Shown: piece after piece, positions 1 to 7,829 of the stretch
Position numbering within the stretch: position 1 is the first letter of the stretch
How the letters are laid out: each line of letters begins with the position of its first letter
NCBI GenBank assembly: GCA_900550525.1
Contig: URSN01000032.1
Coordinates: forward strand, 1 to 16,929
Direction: 5' to 3'
Origin: an uncultured Eubacteriales bacterium
GTDB taxonomy: Bacteria > Bacillota > Clostridia > Christensenellales > CAG-138
DNA length: 16,929 bases
Translations under genes and position numbers: made by a program
The notes under the pieces: model-generated
The model's input: the letters and a program-made list of their open reading frames with translations, nothing else
The model's database searches: none
What the model was told of the DNA's origin: nothing

Positions 1-822
1 CATCTCCACGCCCTCGTCCAGAAAGCGGGACAGCTCACGGTAGTTGCCGGCCGTGCAGTAGTCCACGCCAAAGAACAGCTTGTCCTGAAACTCCTCCAGG
101 AACCGGTAGCCGAACGCCGGATCACGCATGACCGCGTTCTCGCCGGACCCTGCCGAAAGGTCGGCATACATATTGGGATAATTGCGCATGAGCTCGATCA
201 CGCGGCCGCCGGGGACGACGGGTCCCTTCGGATTTCCCGCGCGGTTTTCCCATGAGCAGTCTCCGCTGATCTCCGACCACCATTTGTGGCTGTGGCCGAT
301 CAGCCTGAGTTTGGGGAATCTTTGCAGCGCCTCTTCGATCCGGTGCAGGCCCAGGCCGTCCACAATCCCGTAATCGTCCCCCTGCTGCCCGACATGGAAC
401 AGAATGGGCAGGCCGCACTTTTCCGCATGGCGGAACAGGTTGTGCATCATCGGGTCGTCGACCGGCAGGTTGGCCGTCAGCTCGCCGATGCCCTTTGCGC
501 CAAGCGATTTGTAATACGTCATGGGGATGGACAGATCCGCTTCCGGACTGTTGGTCAGCCAGCGCGGGTCAATGTTGCAGAACCACCAGCCGATCGTTTC
601 CGGGAACTTCCCGGCAGCAAGGCGCGCGTCGCGCACCGTGAACTGGTCCGACATATGTTCCGGGGAAACGAGCGGAAGCGCAACGCCCCTCTCCACGCCG
701 ATCCTGTCGTACATGCCGCGCAGCTCTCCGCAGGTCAGCCCCATCTCCATCCCGTGGCCCATGCAGGGATATTCCTTTTCCAGCACCACGTGCGCATGGA
801 TATCCAGTTTTTTTATGATCAT
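1..822 (-). CDS. Amidohydrolase-2 family metal-dependent hydrolase, copy 2 (partial, runs off left edge)
   Basis: This is the 3'-truncated paralogue of the gene just upstream of it. Translation from ATG 822 gives MIIKKLDIHAHVV, with the His-x-His metal pair at residues 9 and 11. Also present are a KGIGELTAN motif, LFHVG, GHSHKWWSEI and FGVDYC, which are the usual metal and acid positions of Amidohydro_2 TIM barrels. The 274 codons seen lack only about 22 residues compared with the full copy. A GGGAGG ribosome site lies about 10 bases before ATG 822. An ATG at 832 is out of frame and too close to that site. The gap to the upstream gene is 44 bases, so it is the last visible cistron of the transporter operon. 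Family members are decarboxylases or C-C/C-O hydrolases; the substrate cannot be told from the sequence. Confidence 0.88.
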   Translation of the reverse strand, partial: MIIKKLDIHAHVVLEKEYPCMGHGMEMGLTCGELRGMYDRIGVERGVALPLVSPEHMSDQFTVRDARLAAGKFPETIGWWFCNIDPRWLTNSPEADLSIPMTYYKSLGAKGIGELTANLPVDDPMMHNLFRHAEKCGLPILFHVGQQGDDYGIVDGLGLHRIEEALQRFPKLRLIGHSHKWWSEISGDCSWENRAGNPKGPVVPGGRVIELMRNYPNMYADLSAGSGENAVMRDPAFGYRFLEEFQDKLFFGVDYCTAGNYRELSRFLDEGVEM

Positions 823-866
823 CCGTCGTCATCCTCCCTCAAGAGCCGGCCGCGCTCCTGCTGCGG

Positions 867-1757
867 TCATTCGCCAACGAGCGCAAGCAGGTTCTCGCGG
901 CAGATCTTATTGTATGCCTTTTGGCTGATGCGGCCCGTCTCCACGCCCTCGTCCAGGAACTCCGAGAGGATGAAGCGCTGGCCGCGGCAGCAGTAATCCG
1001 TTCCGAAAAACAGCTTGTCCTGAAACTCCTCCAGGAACCGGTATCCAAACGCCGGATCGCGCATGATGGCATTCTGTCCGGAGGCGGCGGACAGATCACC
1101 AAACAGATTCCGGCAGCTGCGCAGCAGCTCGACCGCCCTGCCCCCGGGCGCGACCGGCGTCTGCGGCCGGGCGCCCCGAAGCGCCTCCGTATTGTCCCCG
1201 CTGATCTCCGACCACCATTTCTGGCTGTGGGCGATGAACGGAAGTTTGGGGAACTTGTGCAGCGCGCCCTCCAGCCGCGGCAGTCCAAGATCGTCCACGA
1301 CGCCATAATCGTTGTGCGGAAAGCCAATGTGGAACAGAACGGGCAGGCCGCACTTTTCCGCGTGGCCAAACAGGTTCTCCATCAGCGGGTCGTCAAACGG
1401 CAGGTTGGCCGTCAGCTCGCCGATGCCCTTTGCGCCAAGCGATTTGTAATACATCATGGGGATGGACAGATCCGCCTCCGGGCTGTTGGTCAGCCAGCGC
1501 GGGTCAATGTTGCAGAACCACCAGCCGATCGTTTCCGGATGCTGCGCCGCAGCGAGGCGCGCATCGCGATTGGTCAGCTGATCGCTGCCATGCTCGGGCG
1601 AAACGCCCGGCAGGGCAAGACCCTTTTCCACACCGGTCCGGTCGTACATCTCCCGCAGTTCATCGCATGTCAGCGGCGTTGCCCCCTGCCGCATGTAGAC
1701 GGGATATTCGTGCTCAAGCTGTACATGGACGTGGACGTCCAGTTTTTTGAGAACCAT
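867..1757 (-). CDS. Amidohydrolase-2 family metal-dependent hydrolase, copy 1
   Basis: A 296-residue soluble TIM-barrel hydrolase of the Amidohydro_2 type. Visible candidate metal and catalytic residues are His9 and His11 (DVHVHV), Glu114 (KGIGEL), His143 (LFHIG), His177 (IAHSQKWW) and Asp254 (FGTDYC). No signal peptide is seen. The ATG at 1757 follows an AAGGAGGAGAAGGG ribosome site. It sits 80 bases after the HAD gene and 44 bases before a close paralogue in the same direction, so the pair is a tandem duplication inside the transporter operon. The family includes ACMSD-like decarboxylases and lactone hydrolases; a role in opening or deacylating a compound brought in by the transporter is an inference. 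The family is clear, the reaction is not. Confidence 0.9.
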   Translation of the reverse strand: MVLKKLDVHVHVQLEHEYPVYMRQGATPLTCDELREMYDRTGVEKGLALPGVSPEHGSDQLTNRDARLAAAQHPETIGWWFCNIDPRWLTNSPEADLSIPMMYYKSLGAKGIGELTANLPFDDPLMENLFGHAEKCGLPVLFHIGFPHNDYGVVDDLGLPRLEGALHKFPKLPFIAHSQKWWSEISGDNTEALRGARPQTPVAPGGRAVELLRSCRNLFGDLSAASGQNAIMRDPAFGYRFLEEFQDKLFFGTDYCCRGQRFILSEFLDEGVETGRISQKAYNKICRENLLALVGE

Positions 1758-1790
1758 GCGCTATCCCTTCTCCTCCTTGGCGCGCTGTTT

Positions 1791-1823
1791 GCGGGCGGCA
1801 GACGCACTGCGCCCGCCGCCCGC
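1791..1823 (-). promoter_or_regulatory. Intercistronic GC-rich hairpin between HAD and amidohydrolase genes
   Basis: The arms GCGGGCGGC (1791-1799) and GCCGCCCGC (1815-1823) are perfect reverse complements with a 15-base loop, in the 80-base gap between two genes read on the minus strand. No T-tract follows on the minus strand, so it is more likely an attenuation or RNA-processing element than a full terminator. Such GC-rich pairings also arise by chance in this genome, so confidence is modest. Confidence 0.35.
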
Positions 1824-1837
1824 CGCTCTGTGCGCGT

Positions 1838-2719
1838 TCATTTGCCCGCCGCGATCCAGGGCGGCGTTTCCGGAAGGCATCCGGAAAAGCGTTCCAGCTG
1901 CCGCCGCTGCTCATCGCCCGCATACCTGCCGGCAAGGAAGCTGTCGATAACCGTGCTGTGGAACTCCTCCCAGGAGCGAATCTCATCCAGCGGCCGCACC
2001 GGGAAGAACAGGATGCCGTTGTCCTCCGCCGCCTTCCGGTCGCCCGGCGCGTCGCCGATCATAATGGCGTGATCGGGCGCGTAGGCGCCCTTTACGCGGG
2101 CGATGATCTCCCGCTTGCTGCCGTCCTCCTGCGCGCCGAGCAGCGCGACATACCGGTCGAGCTGGTGCTCGTGCCACTCGTGCAGCAGCGCCTCGCGCGG
2201 CGTGGCCGATACGATGACGATATCCGCATGCGCGCTGAGCTTTTCCAGGCTCTCGCGCACAAACGGAAACGGCGGGATGCCGTGCACCATCTTTGCCACG
2301 CGGCGGTTCATATCCAGCGACCACTCCAGCGTGCGCGCCAGCTGCGGATCGTCCGTCAGCTTTGCAAGGCTTTCGTTGTTGAGCACCGGCGCGGTCTCCA
2401 CCCAGCGCCGGAGCGTCTCATGCTCCGGCACGACAAACCCGCGCGCCCTTACCTCCGCCCGCTCCGCAAGCAGATCCAGCACGCGGATGATGGCATGGAA
2501 GCGGCTGCACCCGCGCGTGACGGAATACAGATTGACAAATTCCCACGCCTCGCGCGCAAGGCTGGAGACCGGCTGAAGGTCCCAGTTGTCGATGGTGGCC
2601 GGGCAGAAGCACTCCTTGTGCTTGATCTCCATCGTATCGAACGCACAGCCGTCCGAATCGATGCACACGAGGAAGTCATGTTTCGCCTGATACGGCATGT
2701 TTGCAGCGCCAGTGTTCAT
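1838..2719 (-). CDS. HAD-superfamily hydrolase (subfamily unassigned)
   Basis: A 293-residue HAD hydrolase, probably a phosphatase. Motif I is CIDSDGCAFD, with nucleophile Asp21 and Asp23. A long helical cap insert follows. Motif II is the Ser/Thr of IVSATP, motif III is the Lys of GSKREII, and motif IV is MIGDAPGDRKAA. There is no signal peptide, so it acts in the cytoplasm. The start chosen is ATG 2719, one base after the stop of the upstream HAD gene (TGATATG), which implies translational coupling. An in-frame ATG at 2698 has no ribosome site, and starts further upstream would overlap the neighbour. Motif I (DSDGC) differs from the DWAGTT form typical of phosphonoacetaldehyde hydrolase, so I do not call PhnX. 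The substrate may be a phosphate ester imported by the adjacent transporter; that is inference. Confidence 0.85.
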   Translation of the reverse strand: MNTGAANMPYQAKHDFLVCIDSDGCAFDTMEIKHKECFCPATIDNWDLQPVSSLAREAWEFVNLYSVTRGCSRFHAIIRVLDLLAERAEVRARGFVVPEHETLRRWVETAPVLNNESLAKLTDDPQLARTLEWSLDMNRRVAKMVHGIPPFPFVRESLEKLSAHADIVIVSATPREALLHEWHEHQLDRYVALLGAQEDGSKREIIARVKGAYAPDHAIMIGDAPGDRKAAEDNGILFFPVRPLDEIRSWEEFHSTVIDSFLAGRYAGDEQRRQLERFSGCLPETPPWIAAGK

Positions 2720-2720
2720 A

Positions 2721-3575
2721 TCAGCCCTCGGAGAGAATGAACTTCTCGACCGCCTTGGCAAACCCGTCGCGGTCGAAGCGGTCGGTCACGTAATCGGCGA
2801 TGGCCTTGAGCCGTTCGTCGCCGTTTTCCATGGCCACGCCCAGCGCCGCCCTGCTGACCATGGACGCGTCCATGCCCATGGAATCGCCGACGCTCATCAC
2901 GTTGTCAAACGTCAAGCCGAGGTGCTCCAGCAGCGTTTCCATCGCCTTGACGCGGTCGGTATTGGTGCTGTAGAACTGGACGTTCTCGCTCGTGCCGTCG
3001 AGGAATTCCACATACGGCCGCGCGCGCAGCGCATCGGCAAGCGGCTGCTGCTTTTGCGCAGGTACGCCATAGAGATTGAATTTCTCAACCCCGATGTTCT
3101 GCTCGCGGAAAAAGTCGGACAGCCTGCCGTGCACGCCGACCTGCCGCCCCGTCTCAAGATACCAGACGTGGTGCGGGGGAACGGGATACTTCCACAGCTC
3201 GTCGAGCACGTCCTGTTCAAAGTAGAGCTTTCCCTCGGCCGCGATCTCGCTGTAGATGTGCTGCCCCTCGTACAGCGTGCACAGCTCCGCGGACTGTTCC
3301 GGCGTGAAGGTCTGCTTATAGAGCACCTCGCCGGTCAGCCGGTCGAGCACGCGCGCGCCCGCAGCGGATACCCAGTAGCGGAAGATCAGGTTTCCGTCGA
3401 TCTGGGGCGGGAACATGTCGGCGCTGCGGCCGGAGCAGGGCACGCAGTGGATGCCGCGCTTTGCGCACTCCCTGAGCGCGCGCATGGTGCGCAAGCTCAT
3501 CCACGTCTGATCCTTTTGCAGGGTCGTGCCGTCAAAGTCGAGCGTGATCAGCTTGATTTGATTCCTGTCGAACAT
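2721..3575 (-). CDS. Cof-type (HAD-IIB) sugar-phosphatase-like hydrolase
   Basis: A 284-residue HAD-IIB protein. Motif I is LDFDGTT with nucleophile Asp13 and acid Asp15. Motif II is CSGRS. The type IIB cap occupies roughly residues 80-190. Lys in DRVKAM serves as motif III, and motif IV is VGDSMGMDASMV, followed by the AMENGDERLKAIADYV tail typical of Cof proteins. Family members dephosphorylate sugar phosphates and similar small esters in the cytoplasm. The ATG at 3575 has GAGGAG about 12 bases upstream. It lies 21 bases after the permease stop and is coupled to the next HAD gene. Two unrelated HAD phosphatases directly behind an AfuABC-type transporter suggest that the cargo is, or becomes, a phosphate ester. 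Confidence 0.9.
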   Translation of the reverse strand: MFDRNQIKLITLDFDGTTLQKDQTWMSLRTMRALRECAKRGIHCVPCSGRSADMFPPQIDGNLIFRYWVSAAGARVLDRLTGEVLYKQTFTPEQSAELCTLYEGQHIYSEIAAEGKLYFEQDVLDELWKYPVPPHHVWYLETGRQVGVHGRLSDFFREQNIGVEKFNLYGVPAQKQQPLADALRARPYVEFLDGTSENVQFYSTNTDRVKAMETLLEHLGLTFDNVMSVGDSMGMDASMVSRAALGVAMENGDERLKAIADYVTDRFDRDGFAKAVEKFILSEG

Positions 3576-3596
3576 GGTAACAATACTCCTCGGTCC

Positions 3597-5357
3597 TTAC
3601 ATGTCGATATCGGTGTTGCCCGTCAGCCGGAAAAACAGCAGCATGGAGGCGATGACGATGATGACCAGCATCGTCGAAAGCGCGGAGGCCACCCCGTACG
3701 CGCCGCGGTTCACCTGCTGGAACAGGGATACGGACAACGTTGCCGTATCGGAGCTGTAGAGCATCAATGTGGAGGAGAGCTCCTGGATCAGCGTGATCCA
3801 GCTCAATATGGCGCCCGATACGATGCCGGGCACCATGACGGGCATCGTCACCTTGAAGAACGTGGGCAGCGAGCCGTAGCCCAGCGAAAGCGACGCCTCC
3901 TCGATGCTCGGATTGATCTGCCGCAAAATCGACGCGCTCGAGCGCAGCGTGTACGGCATGCGGCGCACGATGTAGGAGATGATGATGATCGTCGCGGTGC
4001 CGCCCAGCGCAAGGATGTTGACAGAATCCTTGGTGAGCGTGACGACATGCCCCAGTATCTGCACCGAGCGTTCGTCGGCGATGCGCTCCGCCATCTCCGG
4101 CGAGAACGTCGCCGGGATCCCGATGCCGTTGTTGTAGCAGATGAGCAGCATCAGGCCGAAGATAACGCCGGAAATGACGTACGGAATCTGCGCGCACGTA
4201 TCCAGGATCCGCGAGAAAACGCTCTTGCGCCGGACCGTGATATAGGCGAACATCGTGCCGAATATGACGATGAACGCCAGCGCTATGATGGCGAATTTGA
4301 ACGTATTGAGCAGCGCCGGCCCCATCCTGGTCCATGCCTCCGAATAGTTCTCCAGCGTCCAGACGTCCTGAATGATGCCGTGCTTGACCTCGCGGAAGGA
4401 CAGCACCGTGCAGTAGAGCACCGGCAGCAGCGCAAGGAACGTGACCACATACACGAACAGATGCGCAAACACATTGCCCACGCCCCGGATCTTTTTGGCG
4501 ACCGGCGGATTGAGCATGCTCATATTGTAGTTCTTGCGGCTGAAATACATTTGCAGTAGGAACACGACGATCGCCACGAGGATCATGATGAACGCAATGG
4601 CGGACGAGAAGTACGCGTCCGATCCTTCCTCGCTGAGCCATTCGTTGTAGACGAGCACGGGCATCGTGGTATATCCTTCGCCGATCAGGCGCGGCGTGCC
4701 GTAATCGGCAAACGCGCGCAGGAAGATGATGGCGGCGCCGGCAAGGATGGTCGGCGTTACCAGCGGCAGGCTGACCTTGAGCACCTTCTTGAGCCCATGG
4801 TCACCCAGGCTTTCGGCTGCTTCGCCCAGGGCCGCATCCACCTTTTTGAGCGCGCCCTTGGTATACATGTAGATGTAGATGAACAGGTGCAGCGTAAACA
4901 CGATCATGATGCCGCGAAATCCGTAGATACTGGGCAGATCAATGCCCAGGTTGGCAAAGAATTTCGTGATGCTGCCCGCGCGGCCAAACATCAGTATCCA
5001 GGAATATGCGCCGATGAACGGCGGCGAGAACATGGATACGATGATGAGCACGTTGACGACCTTGCTGCCGAATATCTTGATGTTGGTCGTGATATACGCC
5101 AGCGCCACGCCGATGACCGACGCAAGGATGGTCGCAACGAACGTGACCTTGACCGAATTGCCGATCGCCTGCCGGTAGTAGTCGGTGGAGACGAACTTAG
5201 CAAAATTGGAAAGCGAGAAATGGCCGGGATCGTCAACGGACTGGAATGCGTTCGTGACCAGATGGATGATCGGGTAGATCAGGAACAGCCCGAAAAACAC
5301 GAGCGACAGGATGGTCATGAAGCTCCAGAAATCGAAGCGGTAACCCTTTTTAAACAT
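3597..5357 (-). CDS. ABC transporter permease, fused two-domain (AfuB/FbpB type)
   Basis: A 586-residue inner-membrane protein with about twelve hydrophobic segments arranged as two homologous halves. Each half ends in an EAA loop that contacts the ATPase: GEAAESLGDHGLKKV with LP downstream in the first half, and IEEASLSLGYGSLPTFF with MP downstream in the second. Fusion of the two permease domains in one chain is normal for the iron/hexose-phosphate (Fbp/Afu) class and also occurs in 2-aminoethylphosphonate-type systems. It starts at ATG 5357, overlapping the ATPase stop by 8 bases (ATGTTTAA), so the two are translationally coupled. The specificity lies in the binding protein, not here; the iron annotation often given to this class should not be taken as evidence of iron transport. 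Confidence 0.93.
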   Translation of the reverse strand: MFKKGYRFDFWSFMTILSLVFFGLFLIYPIIHLVTNAFQSVDDPGHFSLSNFAKFVSTDYYRQAIGNSVKVTFVATILASVIGVALAYITTNIKIFGSKVVNVLIIVSMFSPPFIGAYSWILMFGRAGSITKFFANLGIDLPSIYGFRGIMIVFTLHLFIYIYMYTKGALKKVDAALGEAAESLGDHGLKKVLKVSLPLVTPTILAGAAIIFLRAFADYGTPRLIGEGYTTMPVLVYNEWLSEEGSDAYFSSAIAFIMILVAIVVFLLQMYFSRKNYNMSMLNPPVAKKIRGVGNVFAHLFVYVVTFLALLPVLYCTVLSFREVKHGIIQDVWTLENYSEAWTRMGPALLNTFKFAIIALAFIVIFGTMFAYITVRRKSVFSRILDTCAQIPYVISGVIFGLMLLICYNNGIGIPATFSPEMAERIADERSVQILGHVVTLTKDSVNILALGGTATIIIISYIVRRMPYTLRSSASILRQINPSIEEASLSLGYGSLPTFFKVTMPVMVPGIVSGAILSWITLIQELSSTLMLYSSDTATLSVSLFQQVNRGAYGVASALSTMLVIIVIASMLLFFRLTGNTDIDM

Positions 5358-6456
5358 TGCTCACGACCCCTTCCAGCAGGGTGGTTTCCGTCACGGCGTC
5401 GAACAGGTTGACGCGGCGCGTGTTCACGCCCAGGTGCACCGTCTCGCCAGGCTCATGGATGCGCTCGACGCTGGACGTGTCCGCCGTAACCTCCACGTGC
5501 TCGCCGGTCCCGCAATCCACGATATACTGGATGTATTTCCCGAGGAACCGCTTGACGAGGACCTGCGCCTTCATGCCGCCCTCCTCGCTGGTAAAGAGGA
5601 ATTCCTCCGGGCGGATAAAGGCCAGCACCTGCGCCCCCTTGTCCAGCTTCCTGAGCCCCTGCACCTCGATCGGCAGGCCGGTGGAAAGGCGGATGGCGGT
5701 TTTCCCGTTCGCCTGCTCGAGCACAGTGCCGGCAAACCGGTTGCTGTGGCCGATGAAATCCGCCACAAAGGTGTTGTACGGGCGGGAGTAGATGCTCTCG
5801 GGGCTTTCGATCTGCTGAATGTCGCCCTTGTCCATGACGGCGATGCGGTCGGAGATGGCGAGCGCCTCCTCCTGGTCGTGGGTGACGTACACGGTGGTGA
5901 TGCCGATCTGCTTCTGGATCTCGCGGATCGCTTCGCGCATTTCGATGCGCAGCTTTGCGTCAAGGTTGGAGAGCGGCTCGTCCATCAGCAGCACCTGCGG
6001 CTGCACCACGATGGCGCGCGCCAGCGCCACGCGCTGCTGCTGGCCGCCGGAGAGCTTGTTGGGATAGCGGTCCCTGTATTGCGAGATCTGCACCGTCGCC
6101 ATGATCTCCTCCACGCGGCGCTTGATCTCCGCCTTGGGAAGCTTCTTGTTCTTCAGGCCGTATTCGATGTTCCGGTAAACGGTCATGTTCGGGAAGATGG
6201 CGTAGCTTTGGAACACCATGCCGAAATTGCGCTTATATACGGGGACGTTGTTGATGACCTTGTCGTCAAAGGCGATGGTGCCGGCCTCGATCGAGTTGAA
6301 CCCGGCGATCATGCGCAGAAGCGTCGTTTTCCCGCAGCCGGACGGGCCCAGCAGCGTGAACAGTTCCCCGGGCTTGATATCGGCCGTCAGGTCGTGGATG
6401 ACGACGTTGTTTTCATAGGCTTTCTTTACGTGGGCAATATGGATCGCGACTGCCAT
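5350..6456 (-). CDS. ABC transporter ATP-binding protein (PotA/FbpC class, TOBE tail)
   Basis: A 368-residue ATPase that energises the permease encoded next. All nucleotide-site motifs are intact: Walker A GPSGCGKTT (37-45), Q-loop Gln83 in MVFQSYAIFPNMTV, signature LSGGQQQ (135-141), Walker B VLLMDEP with catalytic Glu160, D-loop SNLD, and H-loop His193 in VTHDQEEA. Residues after about 235 form the regulatory TOBE-type barrel of the CUT1/PotA/FbpC group. The ATG at 6456 is preceded by AGAGGT about 8 bases upstream. It lies downstream of the binding-protein gene and is separated from it by a very strong hairpin, which would lower its expression relative to the binding protein. Confidence 0.95.
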   Translation of the reverse strand: MAVAIHIAHVKKAYENNVVIHDLTADIKPGELFTLLGPSGCGKTTLLRMIAGFNSIEAGTIAFDDKVINNVPVYKRNFGMVFQSYAIFPNMTVYRNIEYGLKNKKLPKAEIKRRVEEIMATVQISQYRDRYPNKLSGGQQQRVALARAIVVQPQVLLMDEPLSNLDAKLRIEMREAIREIQKQIGITTVYVTHDQEEALAISDRIAVMDKGDIQQIESPESIYSRPYNTFVADFIGHSNRFAGTVLEQANGKTAIRLSTGLPIEVQGLRKLDKGAQVLAFIRPEEFLFTSEEGGMKAQVLVKRFLGKYIQYIVDCGTGEHVEVTADTSSVERIHEPGETVHLGVNTRRVNLFDAVTETTLLEGVVSNV

Positions 6457-6475
6457 TATGCGTTACCTCTGCATG

Positions 6476-6511
6476 TCCGCTCCGCCCCCGGATAGCCGGG
6501 GGCGGAGCGGA
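6476..6511 (-). promoter_or_regulatory. Perfect 16-bp stem-loop between binding-protein and ATPase genes
   Basis: Bases 6476-6491 pair without mismatch with 6496-6511 around a four-base loop. The stem is almost all G-C. It occupies the gap between the binding-protein stop and the ATPase start on the minus strand. No U-run follows, so it is best read as a transcript-stabilising or attenuating element. Such elements leave an excess of binding protein over membrane components, as known for mal-type operons. The sequence structure is certain; the function is inferred. Confidence 0.75.
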
Positions 6512-6530
6512 TCTCTGTCTGGATTGTGGA

Positions 6531-7658
6531 TCAGCCGACGCTGCTGATGATCTCCTGCAGCTTCGTCTTGAGATCTGGGTTGGCCTCGACCCAGTCCACC
6601 GGATAGTCCATCGCGGGGAGCTGGTCGCTCGTGGGGACGTTGTCCAGGCCCGTGAAGGAGACGTCCGGGCGCACGGAACGCATGAGGCACTCGTCGGCCA
6701 GCGCCTGCTGCACCTCCTGCGTGAGCAGGAAGTCCACGAACGCCTTGGCGTTGTCAACGTTGACGCAGTCCTTGATGATGCCCATGAACGTGTTGCGCAG
6801 CGTGATGCCCTCCTTGGCGTACACCGGCGACACGGCGACGCCGTCGCGCATGAGCTGCAGCACGAGCTCCTCGTTGGTGATGCCGACGGCATACTCGCCA
6901 TTGGCGACCGCCTGCGGAACCTTGCTGGAGCTGCTGTGCATCTTCTTGTCGAGGTTGGCAAAGAACGCCTCGATGAAATCCCAGTTGTCATCCATCGTGT
7001 TGCCGTTCTTCTCCGCCATGGCGGCCAGCATGTTGATCACCTGCTCGCGGGCGGAGGAGGAAGCGGACGGGTCAACGTAGCTGATGTTGCCCTTGAGCGC
7101 CTCGTTGTTGAGGGACTCCCAGCCATCCACCGTAACGCCGAGATCCGCGACCATTTCGTCGTTGACGATGATGGTGTTCACATTGATCTGGATGGGGGTG
7201 TACATGTCCGTCTCGCCGCAGTAGGAGGGCAGGCACTCCGCGGCAAGCGGGGATACGTAGGGCTGCAGATAATCGACCAGCCCTGCGTAGATGCTGTAGC
7301 TGCCGCCGATGAGCACATCGCCCTGCGGGTTATCGGCCTCCGCCTCGATGCGGGCGGAGAGCTCGCCGCTGCCGTTCATGATGAACTCGAGCTCGCAATC
7401 GGGATACTTCTCCGCCCAGATCCTCGCAAGGACCTCGGCAAAGTCTTCGCTGCCGGCGCAGTAGACCACCAGCGTGCCGGTGGGGACATACGCCTCCGCT
7501 TCGCCGTCATCCGCCGGCTCCTGCGCCTGCGGCGCATCGGTCCCGGCGGCGGGCGCCTTGGTGGGGTCGGCCGATTCTGCCGGCTGCTGCGTGCAGCCCG
7601 TCATGCAGAGCATGAGCGCCAGAACAAGGCTGACAAATGCAAGTATCTTTCTGTTCAC
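6531..7658 (-). CDS. ABC transporter substrate-binding lipoprotein (AfuA/FbpA class, type 2 periplasmic-binding fold)
   Basis: A 375-residue secreted lipoprotein. Residues 1-21 form a lipoprotein signal peptide (Arg-Lys, then a hydrophobic core) ending in the lipobox CMTGC, with Cys22 as the lipidated residue. An Ala/Pro/Glu-rich tether runs to about residue 55. The binding domain begins at GTLVVYCAGSEDF and continues with FIMNGSGELSARIEAE and DVLIGGS, as in iron/hexose-phosphate type extracellular binding proteins. The start codon is GTG, seven bases after a perfect AAGGAGG ribosome site. It is the first gene of the transporter operon, behind an AraC-type operator and a long leader. The ligand is unknown; hexose phosphate, another phosphate ester or ferric iron are all members' cargos, and the gene context favours a phosphorylated sugar. 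Confidence 0.92.
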   Translation of the reverse strand: MNRKILAFVSLVLALMLCMTGCTQQPAESADPTKAPAAGTDAPQAQEPADDGEAEAYVPTGTLVVYCAGSEDFAEVLARIWAEKYPDCELEFIMNGSGELSARIEAEADNPQGDVLIGGSYSIYAGLVDYLQPYVSPLAAECLPSYCGETDMYTPIQINVNTIIVNDEMVADLGVTVDGWESLNNEALKGNISYVDPSASSSAREQVINMLAAMAEKNGNTMDDNWDFIEAFFANLDKKMHSSSSKVPQAVANGEYAVGITNEELVLQLMRDGVAVSPVYAKEGITLRNTFMGIIKDCVNVDNAKAFVDFLLTQEVQQALADECLMRSVRPDVSFTGLDNVPTSDQLPAMDYPVDWVEANPDLKTKLQEIISSVG

Positions 7659-7725
7659 AACGGTTCCTCCTTAACTGTGTTTTTTCGGATTATGCCCGGG
7701 TAATCTGTCGCCAAACTGAGGATCG

Positions 7726-7761
7726 GGTGCCGCCCGCGGGAGATCTGTTTCGGGCGGCGCC
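7726..7761 (-). promoter_or_regulatory. Leader stem-loop upstream of binding-protein gene
   Basis: In the minus-strand transcript, GGCGCCGCCCG (7761-7751) can pair with CGGGCGGCACC (7736-7726), giving ten pairs and one C-A mismatch around a 14-base loop. It sits in the predicted leader between the promoter at 7830-7835 and the ribosome site at about 7665-7671. It does not match any riboswitch class I recognise. It may delay or gate expression of the operon; that is inference. Confidence 0.4.
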
Positions 7762-7763
7762 TT

Positions 7764-7781
7764 TATCGACTGTATCGACTG
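7764..7781. repeat. Two perfect tandem copies of a 9-mer (TATCGACTG)
   Basis: TATCGACTG occurs at 7764-7772 and again immediately at 7773-7781. A related TATCGATG lies at 7874-7881, within the operator. The pair is downstream of the predicted start of transcription, inside the leader of the transporter operon. It could be a second protein-binding site or simple replication slippage; nothing else in the window repeats it. Confidence 0.6.
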
Positions 7782-7829
7782 TGCGTGAGGCAACCGGGAA
7801 ATCTGTCCGTTTCACCGGTTTGCGATTTC

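Noticed and set aside
286..2072. Long plus-strand open frames opposite the amidohydrolase and HAD genes
   Set aside because: They are antisense shadows caused by high GC codon bias. The minus-strand frames carry recognisable motifs, ribosome sites and operon spacing; the plus-strand ones do not.
1838..3575. Phosphonatase (PhnX) and 2-aminoethylphosphonate operon
   Set aside because: The transporter class would allow it, but neither HAD has the phosphonoacetaldehyde hydrolase motif I, and no 2-AEP transaminase such as PhnW is present. The DegT protein is of the sugar type.
2697..4559. A 620-codon plus-strand open frame opposite the HAD and permease genes
   Set aside because: Its composition is rich in Arg, His, Asp and Gln with no domain pattern. 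It is the reverse frame of a membrane protein with two clear EAA motifs.
3597..7658. Calling the transporter an iron(III) importer
   Set aside because: The class name is often transferred by similarity, but there is no siderophore, Fur box or iron-related gene here. The neighbours are sugar-phosphate enzymes.
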